Source: Loxodes magnus
Taxonomy: Eukaryota; Ciliophora; Karyorelictea; Loxodida; Loxodidae
Direction of reading: 5' to 3'
Length of the DNA: 64,000 nucleotides
NCBI GenBank assembly: GCA_946699065.1
Contig: CAMPDV010000514.1
Span: forward strand, 1-64,000
Shown: positions 24,000-34,272 of the stretch, in pieces
Layout of the letters: each line of letters opens with the position of its first letter
Numbering within the stretch: position 1 is the stretch's first letter
Program-made: the position numbers and the translations under genes
Notes under the pieces: model-generated
Databases searched by the model: none
Told to the model about the DNA's origin: nothing
What the model saw: only the letters and a program-made list of their open reading frames with translations

Positions 24000-24286
24000 T
24001 TCAGCTCTTTAAAAAAGGTTTTAAAATAAAATAGATTATTTTCTAAAGTCTTCCATAGTGCTAGCATTCATTTGCGAATCTTATCTTCTATAGGGCCATT
24101 ATCTGAATGCTCCATAAGAGACCTTAGTATCTGGAATCTTTCTTCATTAATGCTACTTGATACCTCTTCAGTCTTGTCTTCTCTTGGCTCCTATCAAGAT
24201 TCTTGCTCTGTTCTTCGCCCATGGGGTACTTCCTGGTACCAGAGTTTAAATAAACTCAGTTGGCGGATTGTTCCTTCCTATTTAAA
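24000..24286 (-). pseudogene. WD40-family C-terminal tail fragment, opposite strand
   Basis: The minus-strand reading LWYQEVPHGRRTEQESWQEP, ERFQILRFLKEHSDNGPIE and KWMLALWKTSE matches the segment that follows the WD40 blades in the 11.3-12.4 kb gene (YQEVP, EKESWQE, SD...GDK, MLA). The tail ends KELxxIEV-like in another frame. It converges with the WD40 blades on the plus strand about 200 bp away, so the gene is split into two inverted pieces. Confidence 0.65.
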
Positions 24287-25249
24287 ATGAAATTAATAAT
24301 ACATATAGAAATTTTTGAATCTATTCTTAAAACTTTGTTTTTGGTAAAAGCATTTAAAAGTTACTAAGAAATAAAAATTCGTAAGGTTGAATATTTCATA
24401 TTTTAAGAGCTATTTAGTAATAAAGAAATAAGAGAAAAGCTATTAGCAGTATAAAAGGAATTTTAAATAAGAAAAGCAGCTTATATAATCAAAAGAAGGT
24501 ATTAAAAACTATTTAGAGCCATACTTAAGTATAACTAAAATCAATCTTTAAGTATTTATTTATGAGTTAAGGTTATTAATTATTAAGAGCCTATAATCTA
24601 TTAGCTTGTAATAATAGTATTAGAGTAAAAATAAAAAGGAGAAAATTATGTAATCTCAGTTCTAAAATTGAAGAGAAAGTATAAGATTAGCATTCAAGAT
24701 ATAATAGTCAAATTTGATTAGAGATGTAATTCTTTATTGCTATAAGGGTAATAACAGTACTGTGATATAATCTGAGATCTATTAAAGTTCGTTTGAAAAA
24801 TGAATGAAATAGATATACAATAAATATTGTTAGATTATAAGCCTTAAAGCTTAAATAATGATAAATTATTAGCTAGTTTGTTATTATTTATTGGTTCGTT
24901 GTTGCATCCTTATCGTTCATATCTGTAATCTGAGTCTGCATATAAATATTTAGCTCTACTATTTAATTTATAAAGGTAGTTAATAAGAATATGCAAAACA
25001 AATAGATTTGAAAACTATGATGACTTTTGCCTTGAAATAGATTTGATTTAGTTAGTTAGTTCCGAACTAGATATAAATAATTGGATTTAGTTTGATTTAA
25101 ATAATTTGTATTAAGTTGCTTATTTTAAAAATGAAGAGAATGATATAGCTGCATTAAATGAATTGCTTAATTAATTAGATATATAACTCCTTTTTGTTGT
25201 TAATGAAATTGATTAGTGTTATTTTATTGTTTTTATAGTGTAAAATTGA
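24287..25249 (+). CDS. Gene B: unknown 320-residue protein, intact in this copy
   Basis: One frame runs from ATG 24,287 to TGA 25,247-25,249. It begins MKLIIHIEIFESILKTLFLV. A basic IQ-like helix follows (IRKAAYIIKRRYQKLFRAIL), possibly a calmodulin-binding motif. Helical leucine-rich segments come next (LLASLLLFIGSLLHPYRSY, YKYLALLFNLQRQLIRICK) and an acidic C-terminal part (ENDIAALNELLNQLDIQL). Several internal TGA are read as Trp. No family was recognised. Copies 2 and 3 are 2 nt and 1 nt shorter in an A-rich run at codons 110-115, so only this copy is open throughout. The ATG abuts the start of the minus-strand WD40 tail fragment. Confidence 0.6.
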
Positions 25250-26077
25250 ATTGGTAACTAAAATATAGGGAATCTATAAGCATTATTAGTTATTAAAATA
25301 ATCATATTAATTAATTTTTTCTTTATATTTTTTATTTTAATTTTATAATTTTTATTCCATTTTTACCTATTTCTATGTAATTTTCTAGTGAAAAATAATG
25401 GTGATATTGAATGTATTTAGAAACAAATATTCTAAATTTGTCTAAATAATTTTAAGTTCTTAATTACCTTATAATACCTTAAATTATTTTACTTTTATCT
25501 TACTAAACTTTTATTACTGCATTTTTTATGTTTCCATCATATTTTTTAAGATTAGCAGACTATTAATCTGATCATTTTGTAATTTATTAAATAAATAGTC
25601 TTTCAAATTGATGAAATTATAATTTTAATATTTTCATCATTTTTGCTGATTGACAGTTTTTTAAATTTGCAAAATAGTAATTTAATAGCTATAAGTTTCC
25701 TATAGTACGTTTTTCTATTAAATTTAGTTAAATCTTTATTTATTAATTAATAATCAATATATTGCATTTAAGATTATACCTTTAATACTTTATAAATACC
25801 TTAAACAATACTATTTTAACATAACTATCTCAAATTCAAAACTACATTCAATTACCAAAATTACTCATCTCATATTCAAAAACTAACAATAGTACACACA
25901 AACCTACAAACACATAACCATCCAAAATTAACATACACAAATCTACACTCAATTCCTTAATTCATTACCTAAATTAAACATTTTTACACCAAACTTAAAC
26001 AACACCCAAATCCTTAGAGAAATCGCTAAAACATTTTAGCCCTTATCGACTAAATTTAGATCTGGAAAAATAAATAT
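25250..26077. other. Highly conserved spacer with G-free block (25,780-26,013)
   Basis: Between genes B and C. About 230 nt (25,780-26,013) contain essentially one G on the plus strand but many C. The whole spacer is almost unchanged at 39,857-40,684 and 59,125-59,952, more so than gene C that follows. Its function is unknown; it could be an untranslated or promoter region of gene C. Confidence 0.6.
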
Positions 26078-26656
26078 ATGCTCTTGCTGGGACCATGAAA
26101 AGTAAACAAAATTAAAAAGGATCTCATACAGTACGAGAACGATAATGAAATCCACATAGTGGACAGATAAGCGAAAACAGGAAATAAACAGATTTTCTAC
26201 AGATTTAATAACGAGAATTTTGTCTATACGAAAATTAAATTATCCATTTAGAAAATTAAGAAAAAAAATCTAAAGAATCGAATAGAAAAGCATAATAAGT
26301 TAGACTATTCCAAGTGATGCTATATTAATAGAAATTAAGCAGTTATCAATCAAAACTTAAACAAATTTGAACCATAAAAAGATTAAGAACGTAGAATTTG
26401 CAATACGATAAGACTCTATTTAGAAGACTGAAGGAAAGAAAAAAAAAACTGAAAGATAAGTAATGAAATATGATGATCTCCATTTATTCAATATCGTTCG
26501 GGAACATATATAAGAAGAAGTAAAGAAATTCTAATTTGTTCGATCAATCCTTAAAATTTGAAGCCTGGAGTAGATAGAGCAACAAAGGAGCAAATATTAA
26601 GGTAGGAACGAAGTGAGAAATATGATTATTATAAAGGATTTATTTTAAAATATTGA
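26078..26656 (+). CDS. Gene C: unknown basic protein, 192 codons
   Basis: ATG 26,078 to TGA 26,654-26,656 in one frame. Readings include MLLLGPWKVNKIKKDLIQ, NEIHIVDRQAKTGNKQIFY, FNNENFVYTKIKLSIQK and LKPGVDRATKEQILRQERSE. Conserved substitutions between copies (Y/H, N/D, V/M) and GGACCATGA versus GGACCATGG for 'GPW' show this frame has been coding. No domain was recognised. It diverges more between copies than its flanks. Confidence 0.5.
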
Positions 26657-27282
26657 TTTAAATTTCCTTTTCATTAAATACAGCCATTTTTATAAAAGCA
26701 AGGTTGAATATTTGCAAACTTATGATAATTAAATTTGCCAGTTGTAAAATAATAAAAATGAATATAAATTTGTATTTAAGCTTAATAATGTTAGAAAGTA
26801 TATGGATGTTTACTATATACATTAAAAGTATTAATAATAAGAAAATGTAGAATAAATTTATAATTGTAAAGCTATATTTTATTTAATAAATTATTGTATA
26901 TAAATATTTTTTTATTTAAATATAAAAAGCAATAATTTAAGTTGTTAATACTAATCAAATATTCAAATATTATCCTTAGTTTAATATCTTATTTTCAATA
27001 TACAATCAACCTGTCTCTAGTTTATTCAATCATAGCTTTTAATTTTAGTCTATCACTTTTATGCATATTATTATTTTATACATTTCTAGATCAAACAATC
27101 CAATTCCTAATTTTTACCTATCATTTTCTTATAACTCATTTATTCCCCAGCAGAACCAGCTGATACAAGTATATGAACTAAAGGTACTAGAGTAACTAAA
27201 ATAACTAAAGTATCTTACTAAAAGTAAGTAAAGCAAATAAGGAGAGTAAAAACCCTGTAGAGAGATAGATCAGATAACCATG
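26657..27282. other. Spacer between gene C and the LSU fragment
   Basis: AT-rich. Contains a 232-bp stretch (about 26,857-27,088) that is present in copies 1 and 3 but absent from copy 2 (junction near 41,457). The last 140 bp, up to the LSU fragment, are less AT-rich. Confidence 0.5.
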
Positions 27283-28200
27283 GAAAAGTCTTAGTAGATC
27301 ATAAGGCAAGCTTACTCTTATGTGTACTACCCCATGTCAATGTTTATTGGTCTACAAAGGATCTATGCTTTCTGCTTGTATGTGATTAATCATCCTTATT
27401 CTGTTAACAGAAATGAGGAGAGCTTGGAGATATAAAAAATATTGTTTTCATAAGTTGATAGAAAGCATCGCTCCCAGTTTAGATTCTGACTTAGAGACAT
27501 TCAGTCATAATCTATACAGATGGTAGCGTAACCAAAAGGCTGTTCAACCAATGGCGATACCAGAGATCTGGACCAATGGTTTCTCTCGTACTGAGTTGGA
27601 TTATTATGGGCGATGCAGTGATCAATACAGTAAAATTAAACTGGTTCACTACGGTCTAAACCCAGCTTACGTTCTCTTTTGACAGATGAACAATACGACA
27701 CTTGGTGAATTCAGCTTCACAATTATAGGAAGAACCGACATCAATGAATCAAAAGGCAACGGCGCTATGAACGCTTGGCTGCCACAAGTCAGTTATCCAT
27801 GTGGTAATTTTTCTGACACCTCTGGCTTAAAACTCGTAAAAGACAAAGGATTGATAGGCCATGATTTCCCAGTTCATCCTGACACTGAGAGGTTGAATGA
27901 AGCCAGCGTTTCTCCTTTTGGTCTGTGAGCGGTTTCTGTCCGCTTTGAGTTGGCTGTAAGACACCTGTGTTATTTTTTAACAGATGTGCCACCCCAGTCA
28001 AACTCCCTACCTGGCGGTTTCTCCCATCCAGTTACATTGCTAGAAAGTTTCTGTATCCGCTCTTGGTAGAAGCTTGAAGCCTGAGCGCTCATATCGATGG
28101 AGATCCCTAGCAGCTGTGCCTAGAGCACAACAGGATATCCCCGTTATTCTATAAAAAGAGAGCGTCGGGTCGTGCAATCGGAAAGAGCTTGCGGTCCAAA
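27283..28200 (-). pseudogene. Large-subunit (28S) rRNA 3'-domain fragment, antisense, copy 1
   Basis: The plus strand is the complement of the conserved LSU 3' third. It includes the peptidyl-transferase-side segments (complement reads CACTTGGTGAATTC, GCTATGAACGCTTGGC, CAGTTATCC), the helix near TTTTAACAGATGTGCC, the sarcin-ricin loop complement at 27,578-27,595 and the 3'-end motif near 27,288. Only about 0.9 kb of the LSU is present. The sarcin-ricin loop reads AGTACGAGAGAAAC instead of AGTACGAGAGGAAC, and invariant CCCTGTGG is CCATGTGG. It is therefore a relic rather than a working rRNA gene. Apparent ORFs over it are not proteins. Confidence 0.9.
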
Positions 28201-28401
28201 AACTCTTTTAGTTGAAATTAATTTAATAGTTCTGCACTTACGTGATAGGAAAAATCTCTTTTTATCTATCACTTTAATGATTTTAATGATAATCTTATTG
28301 AGATACTTCACATATCCCTTACCCCAAATACAATATAAAGTTAGAGACTGATAATAATCTTTACTTATACTAAATAGTTTTTAATATTCTCTGGTTATTT
28401 T

Positions 28402-29414
28402 ATGAAGGAAGGCTTTGCAATTATTAGGCTTTAGTGTAATGATGCTATGGTTTCTACATTTTAACTTTTATTAAAGCTTATAAATATCTTTCAAACATCT
28501 CTTACAATTGATTGGCATTCTAACTTGTTAGGCCTTTGAGCTCTTGATGAAACAGTTGTTGACATAATTAAGACTTAGCAGATTGAGATTTTATTTGAAT
28601 CTAGTAAAAATAAGTTTAATATTATTCACATAGATAACTACTATTTAAACTGAAGGAAATAAAAGTAGCTTAATTAACTATAATAGGCTATTTATTAGTT
28701 AAGATATAATTAATAGTTACTTTTAAAATTATACCATTAATGCAAGAAATTTCCCTCTAATTTGTTATTTACTTATACAAACTTAGTTTGCAAACATGTA
28801 CATAGAAACTGATAAAGAGAAGAGCAAGATTATTTAAAAATAGTACCATATGCTTAGAATTATAATAAATCCTTAAATGCTTTAACTATATCTTACAGAT
28901 TTTAGAAGCTAAGTATTTAATAACCTCAACATTACAAATATCCAATTAGACTAACCTATCAAATTTATTACCAAGTACTTTCTAACCTAGAATTCATGCT
29001 TCATTTTATAATGCATACTACATATATCAAGAGGATAAGTTAGAAGATATATTTAATTATTGTATTTTCTTAATTGAGATAGAGTTGTAAGAAAGATATT
29101 TGAGAGCTTTTATTAATTTAAAATTAAAAAAAAAACAGATAAGAGGAGACAAGGAATGGAAATAGTCTTAGAGCTCAGCTTTTAAATCCTAATCTCTATC
29201 TTTCTTTGATAGTAACATTCTATTTGAGATAATAAGAGATTTAATGCTTTTAAATAGCAAACTTTGCTCTCTACTTTCCTTAAAATTCTGCATATTCTTT
29301 TCGTTTATTAATATCCATGGTGCATATTTTCTCTACTTTAATTGTTTTTATATTCCTTTTCAATTGTTTTTTAAGTTTCCTTAATTAATTTCAGCTAAGA
29401 AAATATTTAATTGA
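28402..29414 (+). CDS. Gene J: unknown 330-residue protein with a 20-nt intron
   Basis: ATG 28,402; the reading continues to 28,613, skips a 20-nt GTTTAATATTATTCACATAG intron (28,614-28,633) and resumes in a second frame to TGA 29,412-29,414. Exon 1 reads TIDWHSNLLGLWALDETVV and IEILFESSKNK. Exon 2 reads LKEIKVAQLTIIGYLLVKI, ICLELQQILKCFNYILQIL, SFYNAYYIYQEDKLEDIF and IFLIEIELQERYLRAF. It is mostly helical and hydrophobic, with no family recognised. The intron is conserved in all three copies. Coding similarity may extend upstream of the ATG toward the LSU fragment. Copies 2 and 3 differ by 5 and 1 nt in an A run late in exon 2. The intron is inferred from the frame change. Confidence 0.5.
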
Positions 29415-31690
29415 CTTTTTCTATCTTTTCTTTGATGCATTCTAAATTTTCTCCTTGCTTCTTATCTCATTTTAATATAATTATCAATTTATTAGCATCC
29501 TTATCTAATTAGATATTTACTTATTTTACCTTCTATTGAAATTTTTTCTATTTTTATTATTTCTGCTGTATATTAGTATTTTATCATTTAATTTGTTGCA
29601 AAGCAACATATTGCTTTGGTCGCTTCTTGGATGTATTCTGATTATTTTTCATAGTATGCTTCGCTATCTAAAGTTTCAAATTCGCTAAAATCTATTTTCT
29701 TCAATCATTCTTTGAATCTCTCTTGAACATTTTATTTTTTTATTTTTTAAAGTTTATCCTTTTAATTATGGGCTTTTTCGATATTCTTACACAATTTTTA
29801 ACTTTATTTTATCTGGCTAATGATCTCTTATTTGTCTCTATTGTTTGAATTTTGTGCTGATAATGTTAGGCTTGATATATTAATCCATTAAGAAGCAATC
29901 TATTTTTAATTTTCCTTTTCCATATTTTGTGATGAAGGTTGGATCTTTATATTCTAAAAGATAATCTTTCATCAAGTTAAATAAGTATTAACCTGCATTA
30001 TTCTGTTCATTCGGTAAAAATTGGCGAATATGCGCTTTAAAATTCCCTAATATTAAAATTTATAATCCGTTGCTGTTATCATTTTTTATTATTGATTTTC
30101 ATAAAAGGGTATTAGTTAATCAGAGTCGGATGTTGTAATGCTATATACTTTTGTCAATGATAGTTGATCATCAAGTGTTAAACCTATTAATCTTCCTCTA
30201 AAATAATTCTGCTTGATTGAGATCCGCTATATCTAACACTTTGGTTTTGCGGGTGATTCCATCTTTTATATAAAATGCGACTTCTTTGCAATATTTTGTG
30301 CTCAATTTTATTATTACTCTAAATCCGTATATAAAAGGTATTTCATCAGTTTGATCTTAAATATTTCTTAAATCACCATAATTTCTATCTTATTTTTACA
30401 CATAAAATTGTTTAATTCTTGTTTTATTTTATTCATCTGACATTTGCTGTACCTATGTTTAATTCTGTCTATTTTATTATATTAATATTTCCTTGCATTT
30501 CCTATTTTTCATGATCCTCCTACCCTGCATTTTTAGCTTCCTTTTCTTTAATAGCATGAAAACCAAATTGTTCTAATATTTATTATTTTTCCTGTACTTA
30601 TGTCTTCGTTTTTTTACTTGATACTATCTTCCTTGCCATTATATTTTTTCTATCTTTTTTTTGAGACAGCGATGTGTTTATGCATATTTCCTTTCTGTCA
30701 CTGTTTTCTAGTTGTTTCAGTCCTTTTTCATATTTCCTATTTTACTTTCTGTTTTTTGTGACATTGATAGTTTCGCCTCAGTTTTATTTATTTAATTTTG
30801 TAGTTAAGTATCGAATAAAATCGATTGCTTTAAAAGTAACCTTAGTATTGCTTAAAATTTTTACTTTTGCTAAAAATTAAAAGTAGCATTTTATTTGAAG
30901 TTTATTCTCTTCAGTTTTCTTCCCTTTTTTTTCCTTCGCTATCTGTTTCTCTTTATAATAAGACATTTATTCCTGATTTCCGAATGCATCAACCTGATTT
31001 TTACTTCCTTAGCATTTTTAATTGCTTCCTTTATAGCTTTTTTTCTTAAGTATTAATTTGAGCTGAGCTCTTTTTGGTTACAACTCATTCATTTTCAAAT
31101 TGATGGTTAGCGATACAACGATACGTGTATGGGATTTCCAGACTGACTCAAGTAAGTGCTTTACCTTTCGTCTAACTTATCTGGTATATTTTCTGCGTCT
31201 TTGATCTCCTTCAATTCTAAATGGGTTTTCATTTTCCCATTGGCTCATGTTGTACCTTTTACGGTTCTGATCTCTATACATACTATTTTCTGTACTGCTC
31301 CAGATTGGTTTCCACCTTACTAAAAATTGAATACATGCTAAATGTTCAATGAATCAGGTAGTTCTTAATGTTGTAGAATTCCTCTATTTTTCTTTGCTCT
31401 GTTGGCATTACAAAATTTCTACATTTCCATGTTAATTGTTTGCGAATTGTGTGAGTGTTTCCTTATTTTTGAATCATATAATGATTGCTCCTGTCTGAAG
31501 GAATTTCATACTCTCAATATTTTTATCATGTTCTTGTTTCAGATATCTTAGAAATGCTTGAATTATTTCATTTTCTTGCATTTCTGCTGGAATGAGTCTT
31601 TGACTGTAGTAATTTTCTTCTAAAAATCTATTGTAATAAGTACTTCCTACCCTTTTAACAGTTTTTAGCTGCATATTCTCCTCTTCATTT
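29415..31690 (-). mobile_element. Minus-strand LINE fragment: ORF1-like and endonuclease regions
   Basis: On the minus strand from 31,690: TYYNRFLEENYYSQRLIPAE, IIQAFLRYLKQEHDKN and MSQWENENPFRIEGD (ORF1-like, unknown). Further on, an APE-type endonuclease starts LNIGTANVRWIK, then NFMCKNKIEIM. It continues ILGNFKAHIRQFLPNEQNN (equivalent of GDFNAH), TKYGKGKLKIDCFLM (equivalent of GKSKIDYI) and RDHQP (equivalent of SDHxP), and a post-endonuclease stretch (EFETLDSEAYYEKQSEYI). No reverse transcriptase domain is seen. Several frame changes; the catalytic D-N of GDFN is changed to GNFK, so it is dead. The same fragment continues in copy 3 at 63,420-64,000. Confidence 0.6.
31088..31150 (+). pseudogene. 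Single WD40 blade remnant
   Basis: The reading SDTTIRVWDFQTDSSK matches one WD40 blade end of the family in this window. It lies within the minus-strand LINE fragment on the opposite strand, with an inverted GAGCTGAGCTC just upstream (31,061-31,071). No further blades are recognisable. Confidence 0.5.
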
Positions 31691-32117
31691 TATGAAATTT
31701 ATTTCGTTCTTTTCTTCTTCCATTTTAATAATTTGCATAGAGCTGTGGTTGAATTGAGTTTCTAATCTACCTACTTTTTTTGAAAGGCTATTTAGTTTTA
31801 AGATTTCTGTCCCTTACTTTAGGGCATTCCTCCTAGTAGTTTAAATATTTTGTGACAAAGACGTTTTTCTTAAAAATATTATCAAAGATCTGATTAAGTT
31901 GTAAAGCTCTTTCATACCTTTATTAAATTTACCTAGCAATCTTGATCCAAGTCTGGCGGCATGTGGAATATAGTATTGCTACTTGATATAATAGTTTAAT
32001 ATTGTAGTATTTAAGTAAATAAAATAATAATGTAATAGTTGATATAATTGAGTGTATTTTTGATGGTAACTGTTATAAATTACCTTTATAGCTTTTGTAG
32101 TCTAAATAATAATAAAA
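31691..32117. other. AT-rich 5' flank of the RING-kelch gene
   Basis: Nothing recognised. Confidence 0.4.
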
Positions 32118-33512
32118 ATGTAAGCGTTACCAAAATGTTTAATCTGCTTAGAAGATTACAACTTAACTAATGCTCTTCCAACTGTCTTACCTTGTGGACA
32201 TATTTACTGTGGTTTGTGTTTGAATACTGAGTACTGATTATAAGGCATAATGTAATGTCCTATTTGTTAAAAAGGATTCCATTTTAGATTTGATGATTTA
32301 CCTTAAGAAAGTGATTTAATAAGAATGATATTTTAAAACTAATAATACATATAAAAGATTTAAGATGCTAGATAGAAATTAAAAGAGATAAGGAGGTAAA
32401 TTATGGAAAAATCTAAAACCATTACAACCAAATAATCAAACATTAGTAATACTCTCATAATACCACTAACTAATATCATCATCAATCATTAACCAACATT
32501 TATCTACCAAAAATAACACTCAAATATTATCTAATTCTACTAATCACTAAAACCAACTATACTCTAATATAACTCATAACCACCTACAATACTAAAGTCT
32601 AAATTAACTTACAATCTAATAAGATAAAAACTATAACACAATACTAAGTAACCAAATATTATTTAGACTAATTAACATAAACTAACCTAGCACTTTATAT
32701 AATCTAACTATATTCACTTTTTTAATTGATAAATTTAAAAATTAAGTTTATTTAATATTTAAACAGAGTAATTACGATAAGTCTAAGTTTAAATTATAAT
32801 TCCTGATTGCAATAAAAGTATAGAATATTAGAATAAGTTATATTTAATTGGAGGATATAACTTAAATTAAAAGAAAGGAATAAAAGAAACTTGATAATTT
32901 GATTATGAAGGTAATAGAATAAAACTTAGTGATCTAAATGAGGGAAGAGGTGGCTTTGGAATATCAACGGCTTAAAAATAACTTTATGTGGTTGGAGGAA
33001 TTACTAATAATAATCAAGCTTTATAATCAGTAGAAAAGTTAAAGATGGAAAACTAAAGTAAATGATAAAACTGCTCTTAATTCCCATTTTAAATAGCAGG
33101 TTAAACTTTAGTAGTAGATAAAGATGAATAAAATATTTATTCTTTTGGAGGTGTAAATTAGAAAGAATAGACTGTAAAAGATATATGAAAATATAACATC
33201 TAGAATGATAGATGAAGTAAGTAAAATTTGAGTCTTCCTGAAGCTGTTGCTAGGCCTATAGTTTCTTTAGAGCCTTTTGTCATATGTGGAGGTTTAAAAA
33301 ATGGATTTACGAAAGAATATTCAAGAAGAATATATAAAAGAAGCAAAGAATAATGATAATAAAGTTAAATTTTTAAAGATGTTGAAGCTTTAACGAAGAT
33401 GAAAATAAGAAATAACTATGGATATGTTTTTGCTATAGAATAGGGAAGAGCTTCAATAATGAGGATTGATTTAGAAAAATTGAGTTATAGAAGTATTAGA
33501 AGTCATAACTGA
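32118..33512 (+). CDS. RING finger + kelch-repeat protein
   Basis: ATG 32,118 to TGA 33,510-33,512, 464 codons in one frame. A C3HC4 RING is at residues 7-50 (CLIC, CGHIYCGLC, CPIC), suggesting a ubiquitin ligase. About 150 residues of Asn/Gln/Thr/Ile-rich linker follow, encoded by an almost G-free stretch (32,411-32,710). Kelch-type blades come next (KLYLIGGYN ... ETWQFDYEGN; QLYVVGGITN; IYSFGGVN ... KDIWKYNIQNDRWSK; FVICGG), with kelch Trp residues encoded by TGA. Kelch domains bind substrates, so RING plus kelch fits a substrate-specific E3. A small intron beginning at GTAAATTATGG (32,400) cannot be excluded, but none is required. Confidence 0.8.
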
Positions 33513-34272
33513 TAAACATAATAATAATATCTATATTATTAATAATATTTAAATATATCTTAATATATAAAGAAGTAGTTTAAAAATCTATAATTAGGTA
33601 AATTGTTACTACTTATTAAAATATTTGAAGTGTCTGAAATAAATAAAGAATCAAATTTTATCTAAATATATTTAAAAGACTATTATTCAAATATTATCAT
33701 TATTCAGATACAAGCATACAGCTTATAACATACTAAAACATATTCAACATAGTCAAAAAAACTATCTTTAAATACATCCTAATATTCAAATTATACAAAT
33801 ACTACTTAGATTATTCTATTATTTATCTAATCAAATCAAAACTATAATCAAATAATCATTAAGCTATACCTATATCTAAATACTAATTAGATCATCATTA
33901 CTATCATCAAGTCAAAATCTTAAATCCTTAAATACATTATTTTCTATAATCATTTAAATTAAAATATATATACTTAAAAATGTTCCTTGTATAATCAATA
34001 ATAAACCAAAGCCATTATAACACCTACTCTCGATAAAAACTCAGACATAATAACTTTTTGAGATTAATATGATAAGCCAGTTTGATTTAAACAACATCCA
34101 GATAAAGCTTTTAGGAGGGATTTTTAATGATGAAAAAAAGTAAGGAAAATGGGATGAATTAATAAAATTAGCAGAAAATAAAATTTTCTTAAATGAATAA
34201 TTTTTAAAGTAAATAAAGTAGAAAACTTCATCTAAAAAATAAGAATAATCTATCTCGATTTTATATAAAAAA
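33513..34272. other. Spacer with G-poor block
   Basis: 33,660-34,030 is again rich in A, T and C and poor in G on the plus strand, and lies just upstream of a LINE ORF1. No gene seen. Confidence 0.45.

Larger units (their letters stand above)
19065..30060. repeat. Composite repeat, copy 1
   Basis: About 11 kb that recurs at 52,932-64,000 (same order, truncated by the window end), with its middle part at 38,453-43,869. Identity is high but uneven. The sub-blocks carrying genes B and J and the DNA between B and C are nearly identical. Gene C, the LSU rRNA fragment and the left third are clearly diverged. Order: unknown genes, WD40 piece (+), WD40 tail (-), gene B (+), G-free block, gene C (+), LSU fragment (-), gene J (+), LINE fragment (-). 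Only this copy keeps genes B, C and J uninterrupted. Confidence 0.9.

Noticed and set aside
24072-24290. Plus-strand ORFs over the WD40 tail fragments (also at 38,690 and 57,957)
   Set aside because: The minus-strand frame is the one conserved at amino-acid level with the diverged copies at 11.3 and 52.4 kb; the plus-strand reading is a shadow.
27145-27180. Similarity to the complement of the 18S rRNA 5' end (GATACAAGTATATGAAC)
   Set aside because: Too short and gapped, with no continuing 18S similarity on either side.
27686-27928. Apparent 80-codon ORF (also at 42,071-42,313 and 61,580-61,822)
   Set aside because: It is the complement of the conserved LSU rRNA 3' domain; conservation between copies reflects rRNA, not protein.
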